DNA of 10,103 nucleotides, taken from NCBI GenBank assembly GCA_012514915.1, contig JAAYZJ010000203.1, positions 1-10,103 on the forward strand, given 5' to 3'. The translations under genes and the position numbers were made by a program. This DNA comes from Lentisphaerota bacterium (GTDB lineage Bacteria > Verrucomicrobiota > Kiritimatiellia > RFP12 > JAAYLN01). This document shows, piece after piece, positions 1 to 6,639 of this stretch. Position 1 is the first letter of the stretch; each line of letters opens with the position of its first letter. Under the pieces are notes generated by a model. That model made no database searches and was not told where the DNA came from. It was given only the letters and a program-made list of their open reading frames with translations.

Positions 1-156
1 CTGGTGCTCCAGCGCGTCAACACGGCGCTTGAGTTCGGCAATCGCGCCCCGGGTTTGCACGACGGGTTTGCGGACCGGCTCGACAGCCTTCTTCGCCTCT
101 TTCCGGGCCAGCCGCGTGATCTCGGCCTTGAGGGCCGTGAGGAATGCATGACTCAT
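1..156 (-). CDS. Putative HTH/XRE-type regulator, N-terminal fragment
   Basis: This is the 5' end of a minus-strand gene that runs off the left edge; 52 codons are visible, starting at ATG 156-154. The start is supported by a GGGAG Shine-Dalgarno 7-8 bases upstream on the minus strand. The visible peptide begins MSHAFLTALKAEITRLARKE and continues as a highly charged, heptad-like helix (LKRRVDALEHQ), so a coiled coil is likely. From memory, this type of N-terminus (LKxEIxRLARKE followed by ELKRRV) occurs in a family of short bacterial proteins with a C-terminal XRE-type helix-turn-helix. That DNA-binding part would lie outside the window, so the regulatory role is inferred. It is divergent from the sugar isomerase gene. 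Confidence 0.6.
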   Translation of the reverse strand, partial: MSHAFLTALKAEITRLARKEAKKAVEPVRKPVVQTRGAIAELKRRVDALEHQ

Positions 157-248
157 TGACTTCTCCCGGCTGGTCTGATTAGCCACCACCGTTCCGTGTA
201 TGTCTTGATCGGGCGCAAACGACCAGCCCATTGTTGTGTTGCGGATTT

Positions 249-277
249 AGTATAGCGCATGCGGCGTGAATTGACTA
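249..277 (-). promoter_or_regulatory. Possible promoter of the minus-strand regulator gene
   Basis: On the minus strand, a -10-like TATACT (plus coordinates 249-254, 5 of 6 matches to TATAAT) lies 17 bases from a -35-like TAGTCA (272-277, 4 of 6). Transcription would start near 242 and give a leader of about 85 bases. The -35 match is weak. I see no convincing plus-strand promoter for the gene at 306 in the same gap. Confidence 0.35.
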
Positions 278-305
278 TGCTTATTCAAACATGGAGCGCA
301 ACAGC

Positions 306-1100
306 ATGCAACTGGGTTTGTCGGGACGCTTGATCGAAGCCCGCGGCGGCTACACGCTGCCCCTCGACGATTTTCTGCAATGGGCCCGGGATCTGGGATT
401 CGACGGGGTTGAAATCCGCTATCCGCAACTGCCGCTGGAGACGCCGGCGGAACAGCAGGATCATGTCGCCGCCCGGCTGCGCGCGCTGGGCCTGACGTGG
501 GTGTTCGGCACGGTCGAGGGCATTGTCGGCGAAGACGCGCTGGCACGCGCGGTCGGCATGATGAACCTGCACAGCCGCTGCGGCTGCCGCTTCACACGCT
601 TCAGCGTGTCGCAGCCGGAGCACATCGTCTGGGCGCGACGCTTCGCCGACGAGGCGGCGCGTCTCGGCCGCCGCCTGATCATGCAACTGCACAACGGCAC
701 GCTGGCCGACACCGTGCCGCGCGCCCTCGAGACGCTGCAGCTGATCGACCGTGCCAACGTCGGCGTGGCCTACGAGCCCTGCCACTTGCGGTTCGCCGGC
801 TGCGAGGCCTACACGGACGGCGTCCGGGAACTGGGCGACCGCCTCTTCTGCGTGTCGCTGCAGAACTACAAGGCGGCCGCCCCCGGCGATTCCCCGGAGA
901 GCCGGGTCATGGTCAACGGCCAGCCCTATGTCCGCGCGTGGCCGGGCGATCCGGCGGGCATCGATTTCGGCGCGGTGATCCGAACCCTGCGCGCAGCGGG
1001 GTTCGACGGGTTCGCCACGGTGATGGCGGACGCCGCGCCCGGGCAGGACCGCGAGGCCCTGGCCCGACGCTACCTGGAGGTCTGCCGGGCCGGCCGGTGA
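306..1100 (+). CDS. Sugar phosphate isomerase/epimerase-like TIM-barrel protein
   Basis: A 264-residue protein of the xylose isomerase-like TIM-barrel superfamily (AP endonuclease 2 type, PF01261). Characteristic strand ends are visible: GFDGVEIR (31-38), LIMQLHNGT (124-132), VGVAYEPCHL (152-161) and the late GFDGFATVM (232-240). Family members usually isomerise or epimerise sugars, inosose or keto-sugars with a divalent metal. I chose ATG 306 over the in-frame ATG at 291 because GGAG at 293-296 sits 9 bases before 306 and the protein then begins MQLGLSGRL, typical of the family. Several expected metal ligands are changed: Q127 where Glu is usual, E157 where Asp is common, S184 or Q186 in place of His, and no Glu at 239-241. 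Activity may therefore be altered or lost. The oxidoreductase gene 57 bases downstream is a typical partner. Confidence 0.82.
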   Translation: MQLGLSGRLIEARGGYTLPLDDFLQWARDLGFDGVEIRYPQLPLETPAEQQDHVAARLRALGLTWVFGTVEGIVGEDALARAVGMMNLHSRCGCRFTRFSVSQPEHIVWARRFADEAARLGRRLIMQLHNGTLADTVPRALETLQLIDRANVGVAYEPCHLRFAGCEAYTDGVRELGDRLFCVSLQNYKAAAPGDSPESRVMVNGQPYVRAWPGDPAGIDFGAVIRTLRAAGFDGFATVMADAAPGQDREALARRYLEVCRAGR

Positions 1101-1157
1101 GGCATGGCCGGGGACGCGGGCCGGAAAACACGAGTGGGTTGTCGAAAGGAATACGCG

Positions 1158-2264
1158 ATGGCACAGACGATTCGAGTGGGCATCATTGGCGAGGGGCGCA
1201 GCGGCGCGAACATCCACGGCTGGCATCTGGCGACCGATCCGCGGTACCGCGTCGTGGCCGTGGCGGATGAAATCGCCAGCCGCCGCGAGAACGGCGCGAA
1301 AAAACATGGCGCCGAGGCGCACGCCGACTACCAGGATCTCCTGCGCCGCACGGACCTGGACCTCGTCGTCAACGCGACGTTCAGTCATCGTCACGCGCCC
1401 GTCACGCGCGATGCGCTGCTGGCCGGGCACAATGTCCTCTGCGAGAAGCCCTTCGCCCGCACCGTGGCCGAAGTGGACGAACTGATCGCGCTGTCCCGTC
1501 GCTCGGGCAAGGTGCTCGCCATCTTCCAGCAGTCGCGGTACGCCGCCTATTTCCGCCAGGTGCGGCAGGTCATCGACTCGGGCGTGCTGGGGCGCATCGT
1601 CCAGATTTCGATCGCCTTCAACGGGCATGCGCGCCGCTGGGACTGGCAGACGCTGCAGGAATACAACGGCGGCAATCTGGCCAACACGGGACCGCATCCG
1701 CTGGACCAGGCGCTGGTCCTCTTCGGCGACGGCGAGCCCGATGTCTTCTGCCGCATGGACCGCACGGAGGCCTCGACGGGCGATGCCGAGAACCACGTCA
1801 AGCTGATCCTGAGCGGCCCCGGCCACCCGTTGATCGACCTGGAAATATCCTCCTGCTGCGCCTACCCCTGTTTCACCTACCAGGTCTACGGCAGCCGCGG
1901 CGGCCTGAAGGCCTCCCAGAAGGAGGCCGCCTGGCGCTACTACGATCCGGACAAGCTCCCCCCTCTGGCCCTGTACCGCGATCCGCTGGCCAATCCCGCC
2001 GGCGAGCCGATCTACTGCGGCGAGTCGATCGAGTGGAAAACGGGCGTCTGGCCCGAGCAGGCCGACGCGCCGGCGGCGAAGGAGAGCGCCAGGGACTATG
2101 TGCCGCTCAACCCCGACACGAACATGACGGCCGCCTATTACGACATGCTCTACCGGACGCTGACCACCGGCGCCCCCCTGGAGATCACGCCGCAGCAGGT
2201 ACGGCGCCAGATCGCCGTCATCGAGGCCTGCCGGCGCCTGAACCCGCACATCTATCGCGCGTAA
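1158..2264 (+). CDS. Gfo/Idh/MocA family oxidoreductase
   Basis: A 368-residue NAD(P)-dependent oxidoreductase. The N-terminal Rossmann fold has the dinucleotide motif G11-E-G-R-S-G16 in VGIIGEGRSG, and the family signature EKPF is at 96-99 with the conserved Lys97. The C-terminal half carries GGNLANTGPHPLDQ (171-184), the family's active-site helix, with the conserved His180 and an Asn at 176 where many members have Asp. Members oxidise or reduce hydroxyl groups on sugars, inositols or glycosides, and the substrate cannot be told from sequence. ATG 1158 is chosen because AAAGGA at 1145-1150 is 7 bases upstream; the longer frame from ATG 1104 adds 18 residues before the Rossmann strand without an evident ribosome site. 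With the preceding isomerase-like gene it probably forms a two-gene operon for sugar or polyol conversion in the cytoplasm. Confidence 0.92.
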   Translation: MAQTIRVGIIGEGRSGANIHGWHLATDPRYRVVAVADEIASRRENGAKKHGAEAHADYQDLLRRTDLDLVVNATFSHRHAPVTRDALLAGHNVLCEKPFARTVAEVDELIALSRRSGKVLAIFQQSRYAAYFRQVRQVIDSGVLGRIVQISIAFNGHARRWDWQTLQEYNGGNLANTGPHPLDQALVLFGDGEPDVFCRMDRTEASTGDAENHVKLILSGPGHPLIDLEISSCCAYPCFTYQVYGSRGGLKASQKEAAWRYYDPDKLPPLALYRDPLANPAGEPIYCGESIEWKTGVWPEQADAPAAKESARDYVPLNPDTNMTAAYYDMLYRTLTTGAPLEITPQQVRRQIAVIEACRRLNPHIYRA

Positions 2265-2276
2265 TCAACCTCGCCA

Positions 2277-2297
2277 ACGCGGCCGCGATCGCCGCGT
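2277..2297. terminator. Hairpin between two convergent genes
   Basis: ACGCGGC (2277-2283) and GCCGCGT (2291-2297) form a perfect 7-bp stem with a 7-base loop, in the 51 bases separating the oxidoreductase stop (2264) from the thioredoxin-gene stop (2316). The position suits a bidirectional terminator. There is no T-tract on either side, so it is not a canonical intrinsic terminator, and at this GC content such stems can occur by chance. Confidence 0.4.
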
Positions 2298-2315
2298 ACG
2301 AGGCCTACCGGCAGC

Positions 2316-2795
2316 TCACGGCTTCGGCGCCGTCAACTTCTTGAGCTCGCCGATGAACGACGACGGCGAGGCATCCCGGGACGCGCCGAGCTGCCCGAGG
2401 CGGGTGGTTCCGTCCGCGCCCAGCACGATGTACGTCGGGTAGCCGCGCACGCCATAGGTCTCGCTGAGTTTCTGGTTGCGCGCCACGAAGTGCATCGGCA
2501 CCAGCGTCTTGTCCTGGGGAAAATCGACGTAAACGAGGACCACGTTCTCCTTGGCATAGGCCTGCCATTCGTCCTTGGCGAACACCTCGCGGTCCATCAA
2601 CTTGCACCAGCCGCACCAGTCGCTGCCGGTGAAATTGATCAGGATCGGGAGATTCTTCTCCTTGGCCAGGGCTTTGGCCGCATCGAAATCCATGGACCAT
2701 TCACCCACCTTGGCGCCCTTGGTGGCTGGCGTGGCCGCGGTAAGGGTCATGGCAACGGCGGCAATCATCGCCGCGCAAACGGCTTGCATGCGCAT
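2316..2795 (-). CDS. Exported thioredoxin-fold protein (Thioredoxin_7-like)
   Basis: A 159-residue protein with an N-terminal signal peptide: basic MRMQ, a hydrophobic stretch AVCAAMIAAVAMTLTA, and likely cleavage after about residue 20. The mature part is one thioredoxin domain with the redox motif DWCGWCK (Cys61 and Cys64) and the cis-proline loop RGYPTY (Pro120). The context around the cysteines (NFTGSDWCGWCKLMDREVF) is that of the Thioredoxin_7/DsbD-C-terminal-like group. It probably acts outside the cytoplasm as a thiol-disulfide reductase or oxidase; the partner is unknown. The start at 2795 is supported by AGGGAG (plus coordinates 2802-2807) six bases upstream. It is convergent with the oxidoreductase gene and divergent from the HAD hydrolase gene, and has its own promoter at 2862-2890. 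Confidence 0.9.
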   Translation of the reverse strand: MRMQAVCAAMIAAVAMTLTAATPATKGAKVGEWSMDFDAAKALAKEKNLPILINFTGSDWCGWCKLMDREVFAKDEWQAYAKENVVLVYVDFPQDKTLVPMHFVARNQKLSETYGVRGYPTYIVLGADGTTRLGQLGASRDASPSSFIGELKKLTAPKP

Positions 2796-2861
2796 CGTGA
2801 ACTCCCTGTTCGTGTGGTTGTGGTTTCACCGCCAGAGACATCCGCCCCTAGCGATGGCTTC

Positions 2862-2890
2862 ATTATAGTTCCGTTGAAGCGCCATGTCCA
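2862..2890 (-). promoter_or_regulatory. Promoter of the thioredoxin-like gene
   Basis: Minus-strand TGGACA (2885-2890, 5 of 6 matches to the -35 consensus) is separated by 17 bases from a perfect TATAAT (2862-2867). Transcription would start near 2855 and leave a leader of about 60 bases that contains the AGGGAG ribosome site. Confidence 0.7.
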
Positions 2891-2917
2891 GATTGCTGAG
2901 GGAAGGGGTCGCAATTC

Positions 2918-3030
2918 TCAATTTGGCGGGGGACACCCTGAAGCATGCCCTTACGGGCACACTACAAACGCGGGTGCGACGATACTACGGGTTTGTAGTG
3001 GCGCCGTCAGGCGCTTCCCCAGCAAATTGA
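2918..3030. repeat. Inverted pair of REP-like palindromes (BIME-like)
   Basis: Nested inverted repeats lie between two divergent genes. CACTACAAAC (2960-2969) pairs perfectly with GTTTGTAGTG (2991-3000) across 21 bases. Each GTTTGTAGTG arm, read 5' to 3' on its own strand, is followed at once by a short hairpin. One is the minus-strand reading of TGCCC-TTAC-GGGCA (2946-2959); the other is GCGCC-GTCA-GGCGC (3001-3014). An outer AT-rich pair, TCAATTTG (2918-2925) and CAAATTGA (3023-3030), closes the structure. GTAG upstream of a small palindrome is the layout of REP sequences mobilised by RAYT transposases, and an inverted REP pair is a BIME. No RAYT gene is in the window and I see no second copy here, so the class assignment is inference from architecture. 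Confidence 0.6.
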
Positions 3031-3039
3031 ATTTGAACG

Positions 3040-3069
3040 TTGACACGCTCAGAACCGTGCCCATAGAGT
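3040..3069 (+). promoter_or_regulatory. Promoter of the HAD hydrolase gene, apparently leaderless
   Basis: A perfect -35 TTGACA (3040-3045) is followed by an 18-base spacer and TAGAGT (3064-3069) as the -10, the weaker half. A start 6-8 bases after the -10 would fall at 3075-3077, on the ATG at 3076. No Shine-Dalgarno is present before that ATG. The promoter lies 10 bases outside the REP-like repeat. Confidence 0.6.
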
Positions 3070-3075
3070 ACGGAC

Positions 3076-3732
3076 ATGATCCAAGGCATCATTTTTGACA
3101 TGGATGGGGTGTTGTGCGACTCCGAGCCGTTCATCACCCAGGCGGCGGTCGCCCTCTTCCGCGAGCGGCATGGGGTCGCCGTGCAGGGGGACGATTTCCT
3201 GCCGTTCACCGGCATGGGTGAGAACCGCTTCCTGGGGGGCGTGGCGGAGCGGTATGGCGTCCGGCTCGACCTCGAGACCGACAAAGCCTTCACCTACGCA
3301 CGCTACCTCGACTTGATCAGCGGGCGGTTGCAGCCGCTGTCCGGGGTGGCGGCCTTTATCGCGCAGTGCCGCCGGATGGGATGGCGGCTGGCCGTGGCCA
3401 GCAGCGCCGACCGGGTCAAGGTCGACGGCAACCTGGCGGAGCTGGGCTTCGGCGGCACCGCGTTCGATGCCGTCATCGACGGCTCGCAGGTTGCGCGCAA
3501 GAAGCCGGCCCCCGATCTCTTCCTGCTGGCCGCCGCGCAACTGGGGCTCGATCCGGCCGGGTGCGTCGTCTTCGAAGACGCGGTCGCCGGCGTGCAGGCC
3601 GCCGGCGCGGCGGGGATGCGCGCCATCGGCGTCCGGGGCGCCTTCGACGATGCCCGCCTGCGCGCGGCGGGGGCCGCCGCGACGGTCAACGACCTGACCG
3701 AGGCCGCGGAGGCGCTTGCCCGTCTTGGTTGA
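3076..3732 (+). CDS. HAD-superfamily hydrolase, beta-phosphoglucomutase-like
   Basis: A 218-residue cytoplasmic protein with all four HAD motifs. Motif I is FDMDGVLCDSE with the nucleophile Asp8 and acid/base Asp10; motif II is VASSAD (Ser109/Ser110); motif III is Lys143 in RKKPAPD; motif IV is VVFEDAVAGV with Glu167 and Asp168. The cap inserted after motif I is helical (subfamily I). Length and motifs fit the beta-phosphoglucomutase/sugar-phosphate phosphatase group, and the substrate is not determined. The segments PFTGMGENRFLGGVAERYG (43-61) and ASSADRVKVDGNLAE recall, from memory, the HAD domain of the plant chloroplast protein SOQ1. ATG 3076 is chosen because motif I starts six residues later and no upstream start is available within the transcript. 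Translation would be from a leaderless or near-leaderless mRNA. Confidence 0.92.
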   Translation: MIQGIIFDMDGVLCDSEPFITQAAVALFRERHGVAVQGDDFLPFTGMGENRFLGGVAERYGVRLDLETDKAFTYARYLDLISGRLQPLSGVAAFIAQCRRMGWRLAVASSADRVKVDGNLAELGFGGTAFDAVIDGSQVARKKPAPDLFLLAAAQLGLDPAGCVVFEDAVAGVQAAGAAGMRAIGVRGAFDDARLRAAGAAATVNDLTEAAEALARLG

Positions 3733-3737
3733 CCGGT

Positions 3738-3767
3738 TTGACACGCCTGGATGGTGTCACTTACAAT
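3738..3767 (+). promoter_or_regulatory. Promoter of the 711-residue exported protein gene, apparently leaderless
   Basis: TTGACA (3738-3743), an 18-base spacer and TACAAT (3762-3767) make a strong sigma-70-type promoter. The start is expected at 3774-3776, next to the ATG at 3776, and no Shine-Dalgarno is visible. A 6-bp inverted repeat, TGACAC (3739-3744) and GTGTCA (3754-3759) with a 9-base gap, overlaps the -35 and spacer and could be an operator. Confidence 0.7.
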
Positions 3768-3775
3768 GATACCCT

Positions 3776-5911
3776 ATGAAGTTTGAAATCCGTTCCGCGT
3801 GGTGCTGCGTTCTGATGACGGCTTGCGTGCTCGCGCCGGCGGCCCAGGCGGCCTCCTACCAATGGATCGGCGGGGCCGGCGATGGCCGCTGGACATCGGC
3901 CGGCAACTGGGACGTCGGCGTCGTACCTCCTGTGTCGAGTGTAAGCTACGTCTTTTTCAACGACGAGGGCACCAACACGGTGACGTCGCTCGATGGCCAG
4001 GATTTCCAGGTTGGCGTCCTGCGCTTCAAACACCCCCGGGGCACGCGGCACATGATCGACCTCGCCGGTGGAACGCTGGTGATCCGGTCGGAAGGCGCCA
4101 ATGGCTTTCTCGATGTCGGTGTCGCCGAAGCGGGGGTCTCGTACGACTGCGGCGATGTCGTCATCTCGAACGGAACGCTGCAGATCGGGCAGCAATTCGG
4201 CAGCTCCCAGCTTCCGGCGGCGATCCGTCTTGGCACTACCCATGCCACGTCGGGCACGACGGGGCGCGGCCGCTTGACGGTTCATGGGCGACTGGTCACC
4301 TCCAACCTGACCTCGGTCTTGATCGGTTATGTCGGAACGGGCAGTTTGCGGGACAGCACGGACAGTTGGCTCGATTTGCGTGACACCACGATCAGCAGCC
4401 CGCTGGACGAGAACCGGTGGAGCATGTCGGGATCGCTGACGATCGGCCACCAGAATGCCGGACACGGGGAGCTGCGACTTCCCCCCTCGCTGGAAGCCAT
4501 GGACATCGGAGGGTCTTTCGTGGTTGGGAATTCGGGCCGCTCGCGTGGCTGCATCGACTTCGGAACCAACTCCCAGTTCCGCGCCTTGACGGTGAAGGGC
4601 GACTTTTACCTGGGCACGGGCGGCTCCAACGAGCTGCGCCACTGGCCGCGGGAAGTCGCCGTGACCATCGGCAGCCCCGAGGCGCCAACCAGTCTGCTGC
4701 TCGGATACGGCGGCAGCGATTGGGGCATGGCCGTCGAACTGGTCGTCACCAATGCTCCGTTCACGGCCCACCTGAATCTGCTGCAAATCGGCGGCGGGAT
4801 CACGAGTGGAACCTTAAAGCCGTACACCCCGGTCGCCCTGCTGGATCTGGAAAAGGCCACTGCGGTGCAGATCGGGCCGCACCCCAACCAGATCGATTGC
4901 GAGACGATGACCGTGGGCTACGGCCGCTACACAGGCAGCGGCATCCTGCGCCTGCCGGCGACAGTGACGTCCCTGGAAGCCGGCACGCTACTGATCGGCG
5001 GGACGCGCAGCAACAGCGAACTCGCTTTCGCGCCCGGCTCGCAACTGACCAACCTGACCGTGCGCAACGCGTTTCAGATGGGCAGCGCCTGGGGAACCAG
5101 CTATCCCAGCGCGGGTGGCTCCGGGGCCATTGACGGGCTGCCGGAAGACGTTGCGATCCGCATCGGCTCGCCCGAAACCCCCGCGCTGCTGAGCATGGGC
5201 GACACCTACCAGTACGGCGGCAACGGCATGAACCTCCTCGCCCCGACCAACGGCTCCTTCAGCGCCCACTTGTCCACGCTGCGCCTGGGGCTCAGCCGCC
5301 GCGACGGCTATGCCGGCATCCGCGCCACGCTCGACCTGCGCGCGACGCGGCTGGACGCCTTCGTCGTCGAGGATATCGCCATGATCGGTTGCTGGACGAA
5401 CACGGCCTCGGGGTTTCGCGAGAACGACGGCGGACAGGGCCGGCTCTATCTCCCCGCCGGCGAGGCGGCGTTCAAGGGGCCCCTCCATGTGGGCGATGCC
5501 GGGAACGATTCATACGGCCTGCTGGATTTGACCGGCACGCGCGCGCGGTGCGGCGCCCCGGTCGAAGTCGGCACGACCGGCGAGGTGGTCGTTCGGATGC
5601 AGGGCGAACCGGCCGGCCTCGACATCGCCACGATCGAGCCGGACCCGCTCGCCGTGGTGGCCGGCGGCCGCATCGCCATCTTCTGCGAGGCGCCGCCATC
5701 TCCCCAGACCCAGGCCTACTGGGGACTCCGCCTGGCGGGTGATCACCGGGACGCCCTGCGTGCGCTGGCCGATGCGGGCGCGCTGACGTGGGACGCGACG
5801 GGCCTCCCGGAGGATCAGTGGGATCGCTTCGGCATTTATTACGACGATCTGGCCGACGAGACCATCGTCGGTCTGCCGGCCCGGCGCGGCACGATGGTGA
5901 TTCTGCGCTGA
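3776..5911 (+). CDS. Large exported repeat protein with 157-residue tandem units
   Basis: A 711-residue protein starting with a signal peptide: MKFEIR, a hydrophobic core AWCCVLMTACVLA, and AQA cleavage near residue 25-26. The mature N-terminus has WIGGAGDGRWTSAGNW (30-45), the W-x(4)-N-W module common at the start of secreted beta-strand-rich proteins of PVC bacteria and also found in the protein at 8112. The body consists of glycine-rich, short beta-strand-like segments (LLIGG, LTIGH, LRLP) suggesting a beta-solenoid. Homologous units restart at exactly 157-residue intervals (Gly224, Gly381, Gly538), with a half unit before and a partial one after. Each unit has an IG-x(4-8)-G-x-L-x-LP start, a PREVAVTIGSPEAP/PEDVAIRIGSPETP segment and an LDL-x-x-(A/T)T segment. 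No catalytic motif, transmembrane helix, PEP-CTERM or autotransporter barrel is visible at the C-terminus (GLPARRGTMVILR). I do not recognise a specific function; a surface or extracellular structural role is inferred. Base composition looks slightly less GC-rich than the downstream genes. Confidence 0.88.
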   Translation: MKFEIRSAWCCVLMTACVLAPAAQAASYQWIGGAGDGRWTSAGNWDVGVVPPVSSVSYVFFNDEGTNTVTSLDGQDFQVGVLRFKHPRGTRHMIDLAGGTLVIRSEGANGFLDVGVAEAGVSYDCGDVVISNGTLQIGQQFGSSQLPAAIRLGTTHATSGTTGRGRLTVHGRLVTSNLTSVLIGYVGTGSLRDSTDSWLDLRDTTISSPLDENRWSMSGSLTIGHQNAGHGELRLPPSLEAMDIGGSFVVGNSGRSRGCIDFGTNSQFRALTVKGDFYLGTGGSNELRHWPREVAVTIGSPEAPTSLLLGYGGSDWGMAVELVVTNAPFTAHLNLLQIGGGITSGTLKPYTPVALLDLEKATAVQIGPHPNQIDCETMTVGYGRYTGSGILRLPATVTSLEAGTLLIGGTRSNSELAFAPGSQLTNLTVRNAFQMGSAWGTSYPSAGGSGAIDGLPEDVAIRIGSPETPALLSMGDTYQYGGNGMNLLAPTNGSFSAHLSTLRLGLSRRDGYAGIRATLDLRATRLDAFVVEDIAMIGCWTNTASGFRENDGGQGRLYLPAGEAAFKGPLHVGDAGNDSYGLLDLTGTRARCGAPVEVGTTGEVVVRMQGEPAGLDIATIEPDPLAVVAGGRIAIFCEAPPSPQTQAYWGLRLAGDHRDALRALADAGALTWDATGLPEDQWDRFGIYYDDLADETIVGLPARRGTMVILR

Positions 5912-5935
5912 CGCGTTTCACGGAGTCTGTCCCGC

Positions 5936-6598
5936 ATGTCAACCCTCGTCATTGCCTGCCATCCGCAAGCGGATTCGCTGAACCGGCGGCTCCTGGCGGC
6001 GGTGCGGCGCGGTCTCGAGGCCGCGGGCGTCGACCACCACGTCATCGACCTGTATGCGGACGGCTTCGAGCCCTGCCTGCGGGCGGCCGAGTACGAGCGG
6101 ATGTTCGTCACCCGCGCGCCGGGGACCGAGGCCGACGTGGCGGCGGCCCAGGTACGCGTCGCGGCCGCCGACCATCTCGTCTTCATCTACCCCGTCTGGT
6201 GGTACGGCATGCCCGCCGCGCTGAAGGGGTTCGTCGACCGGGTCTTCACGGCGGGCTTCGCCTACCGCTTCCGGAAGCTCACCTGGTTCCTGGTGGCCGG
6301 CGGCACCCTCGTCTCGTTTCTCCCCGGCATCCGCTATCTGGTGCAGCCCTTCGCCGCGAAGGGGCTGCTCAAAGGCAAGCGGGCCACGATCATCCGGACT
6401 TATGGCGGCGCCGCCATGGGCCGGCGGATGTTCGGCAATGGCCCGGCCAGTAGCCTTGAGAACGCGGTCCTGCGGTTCTGCGGCATCACGCGGATCCGCC
6501 GGCTGGAAATCTTCGGTGTCAATCTATCGAGCTTCAACCCCGTGCGCGAGGGACGCGCGCTGGAGCGGGCGGCACGGCTGGTTGCCGGCCGCCGGTAG
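5936..6598 (+). CDS. NAD(P)H oxidoreductase, flavodoxin-2 fold (quinone reductase-like)
   Basis: A 220-residue flavoprotein of the NQO1/MdaB/KefF family (Flavodoxin_2, PF02525). The flavin phosphate-binding start is ACHPQADSLNRRL (7-19), and the diagnostic segment YPVWWYGMPAALKG (85-98) is followed by FVDRVF. Family members use NAD(P)H to reduce quinones or other acceptors by two electrons, or act as ancillary subunits of KefC-type potassium efflux systems. No kef transporter is present here, and the two downstream membrane proteins favour a quinone link, though that is inference. ATG 5936 is preceded by GGAG (5922-5925) at 10 bases. The gap to the preceding gene is 24 bases, so it may be co-transcribed with it. 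Confidence 0.9.
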   Translation: MSTLVIACHPQADSLNRRLLAAVRRGLEAAGVDHHVIDLYADGFEPCLRAAEYERMFVTRAPGTEADVAAAQVRVAAADHLVFIYPVWWYGMPAALKGFVDRVFTAGFAYRFRKLTWFLVAGGTLVSFLPGIRYLVQPFAAKGLLKGKRATIIRTYGGAAMGRRMFGNGPASSLENAVLRFCGITRIRRLEIFGVNLSSFNPVREGRALERAARLVAGRR

Positions 6599-6639
6599 GC
6601 GGACGCCGCAGAACCACAAAAACCCCCCGGGAGTGAACC

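Noticed and set aside
271..305. TTGACT at 271-276 as a -35 for the isomerase gene
   Set aside because: A matching -10 would fall inside the coding start region around 294, where no TATAAT-like hexamer exists.
157..305. Search for an RNA gene or riboswitch in the first divergent gap
   Set aside because: No stable long stem, T-run or recognisable conserved RNA motif was visible in these 149 bases beyond the weak minus-strand promoter.
285..2249. 654-codon open frame on the minus strand opposite the isomerase and oxidoreductase genes
   Set aside because: Its product is rich in Arg, Gly, Ala and Val without domain motifs, and it is the antisense of two genes with clear family motifs. Long antisense frames are expected at this GC content.
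2796..3075. Small RNA or CRISPR-like array in the 280-base divergent gap
   Set aside because: The repeats are inverted, not direct, and there is no regular repeat-spacer pattern; REP-like palindromes explain the structure better.
2490..3098. 202-codon plus-strand frame across the thioredoxin gene and the intergenic gap
   Set aside because: Antisense to a gene with a clear WCGWC motif and continuing through the REP-like repeat; no domain features.
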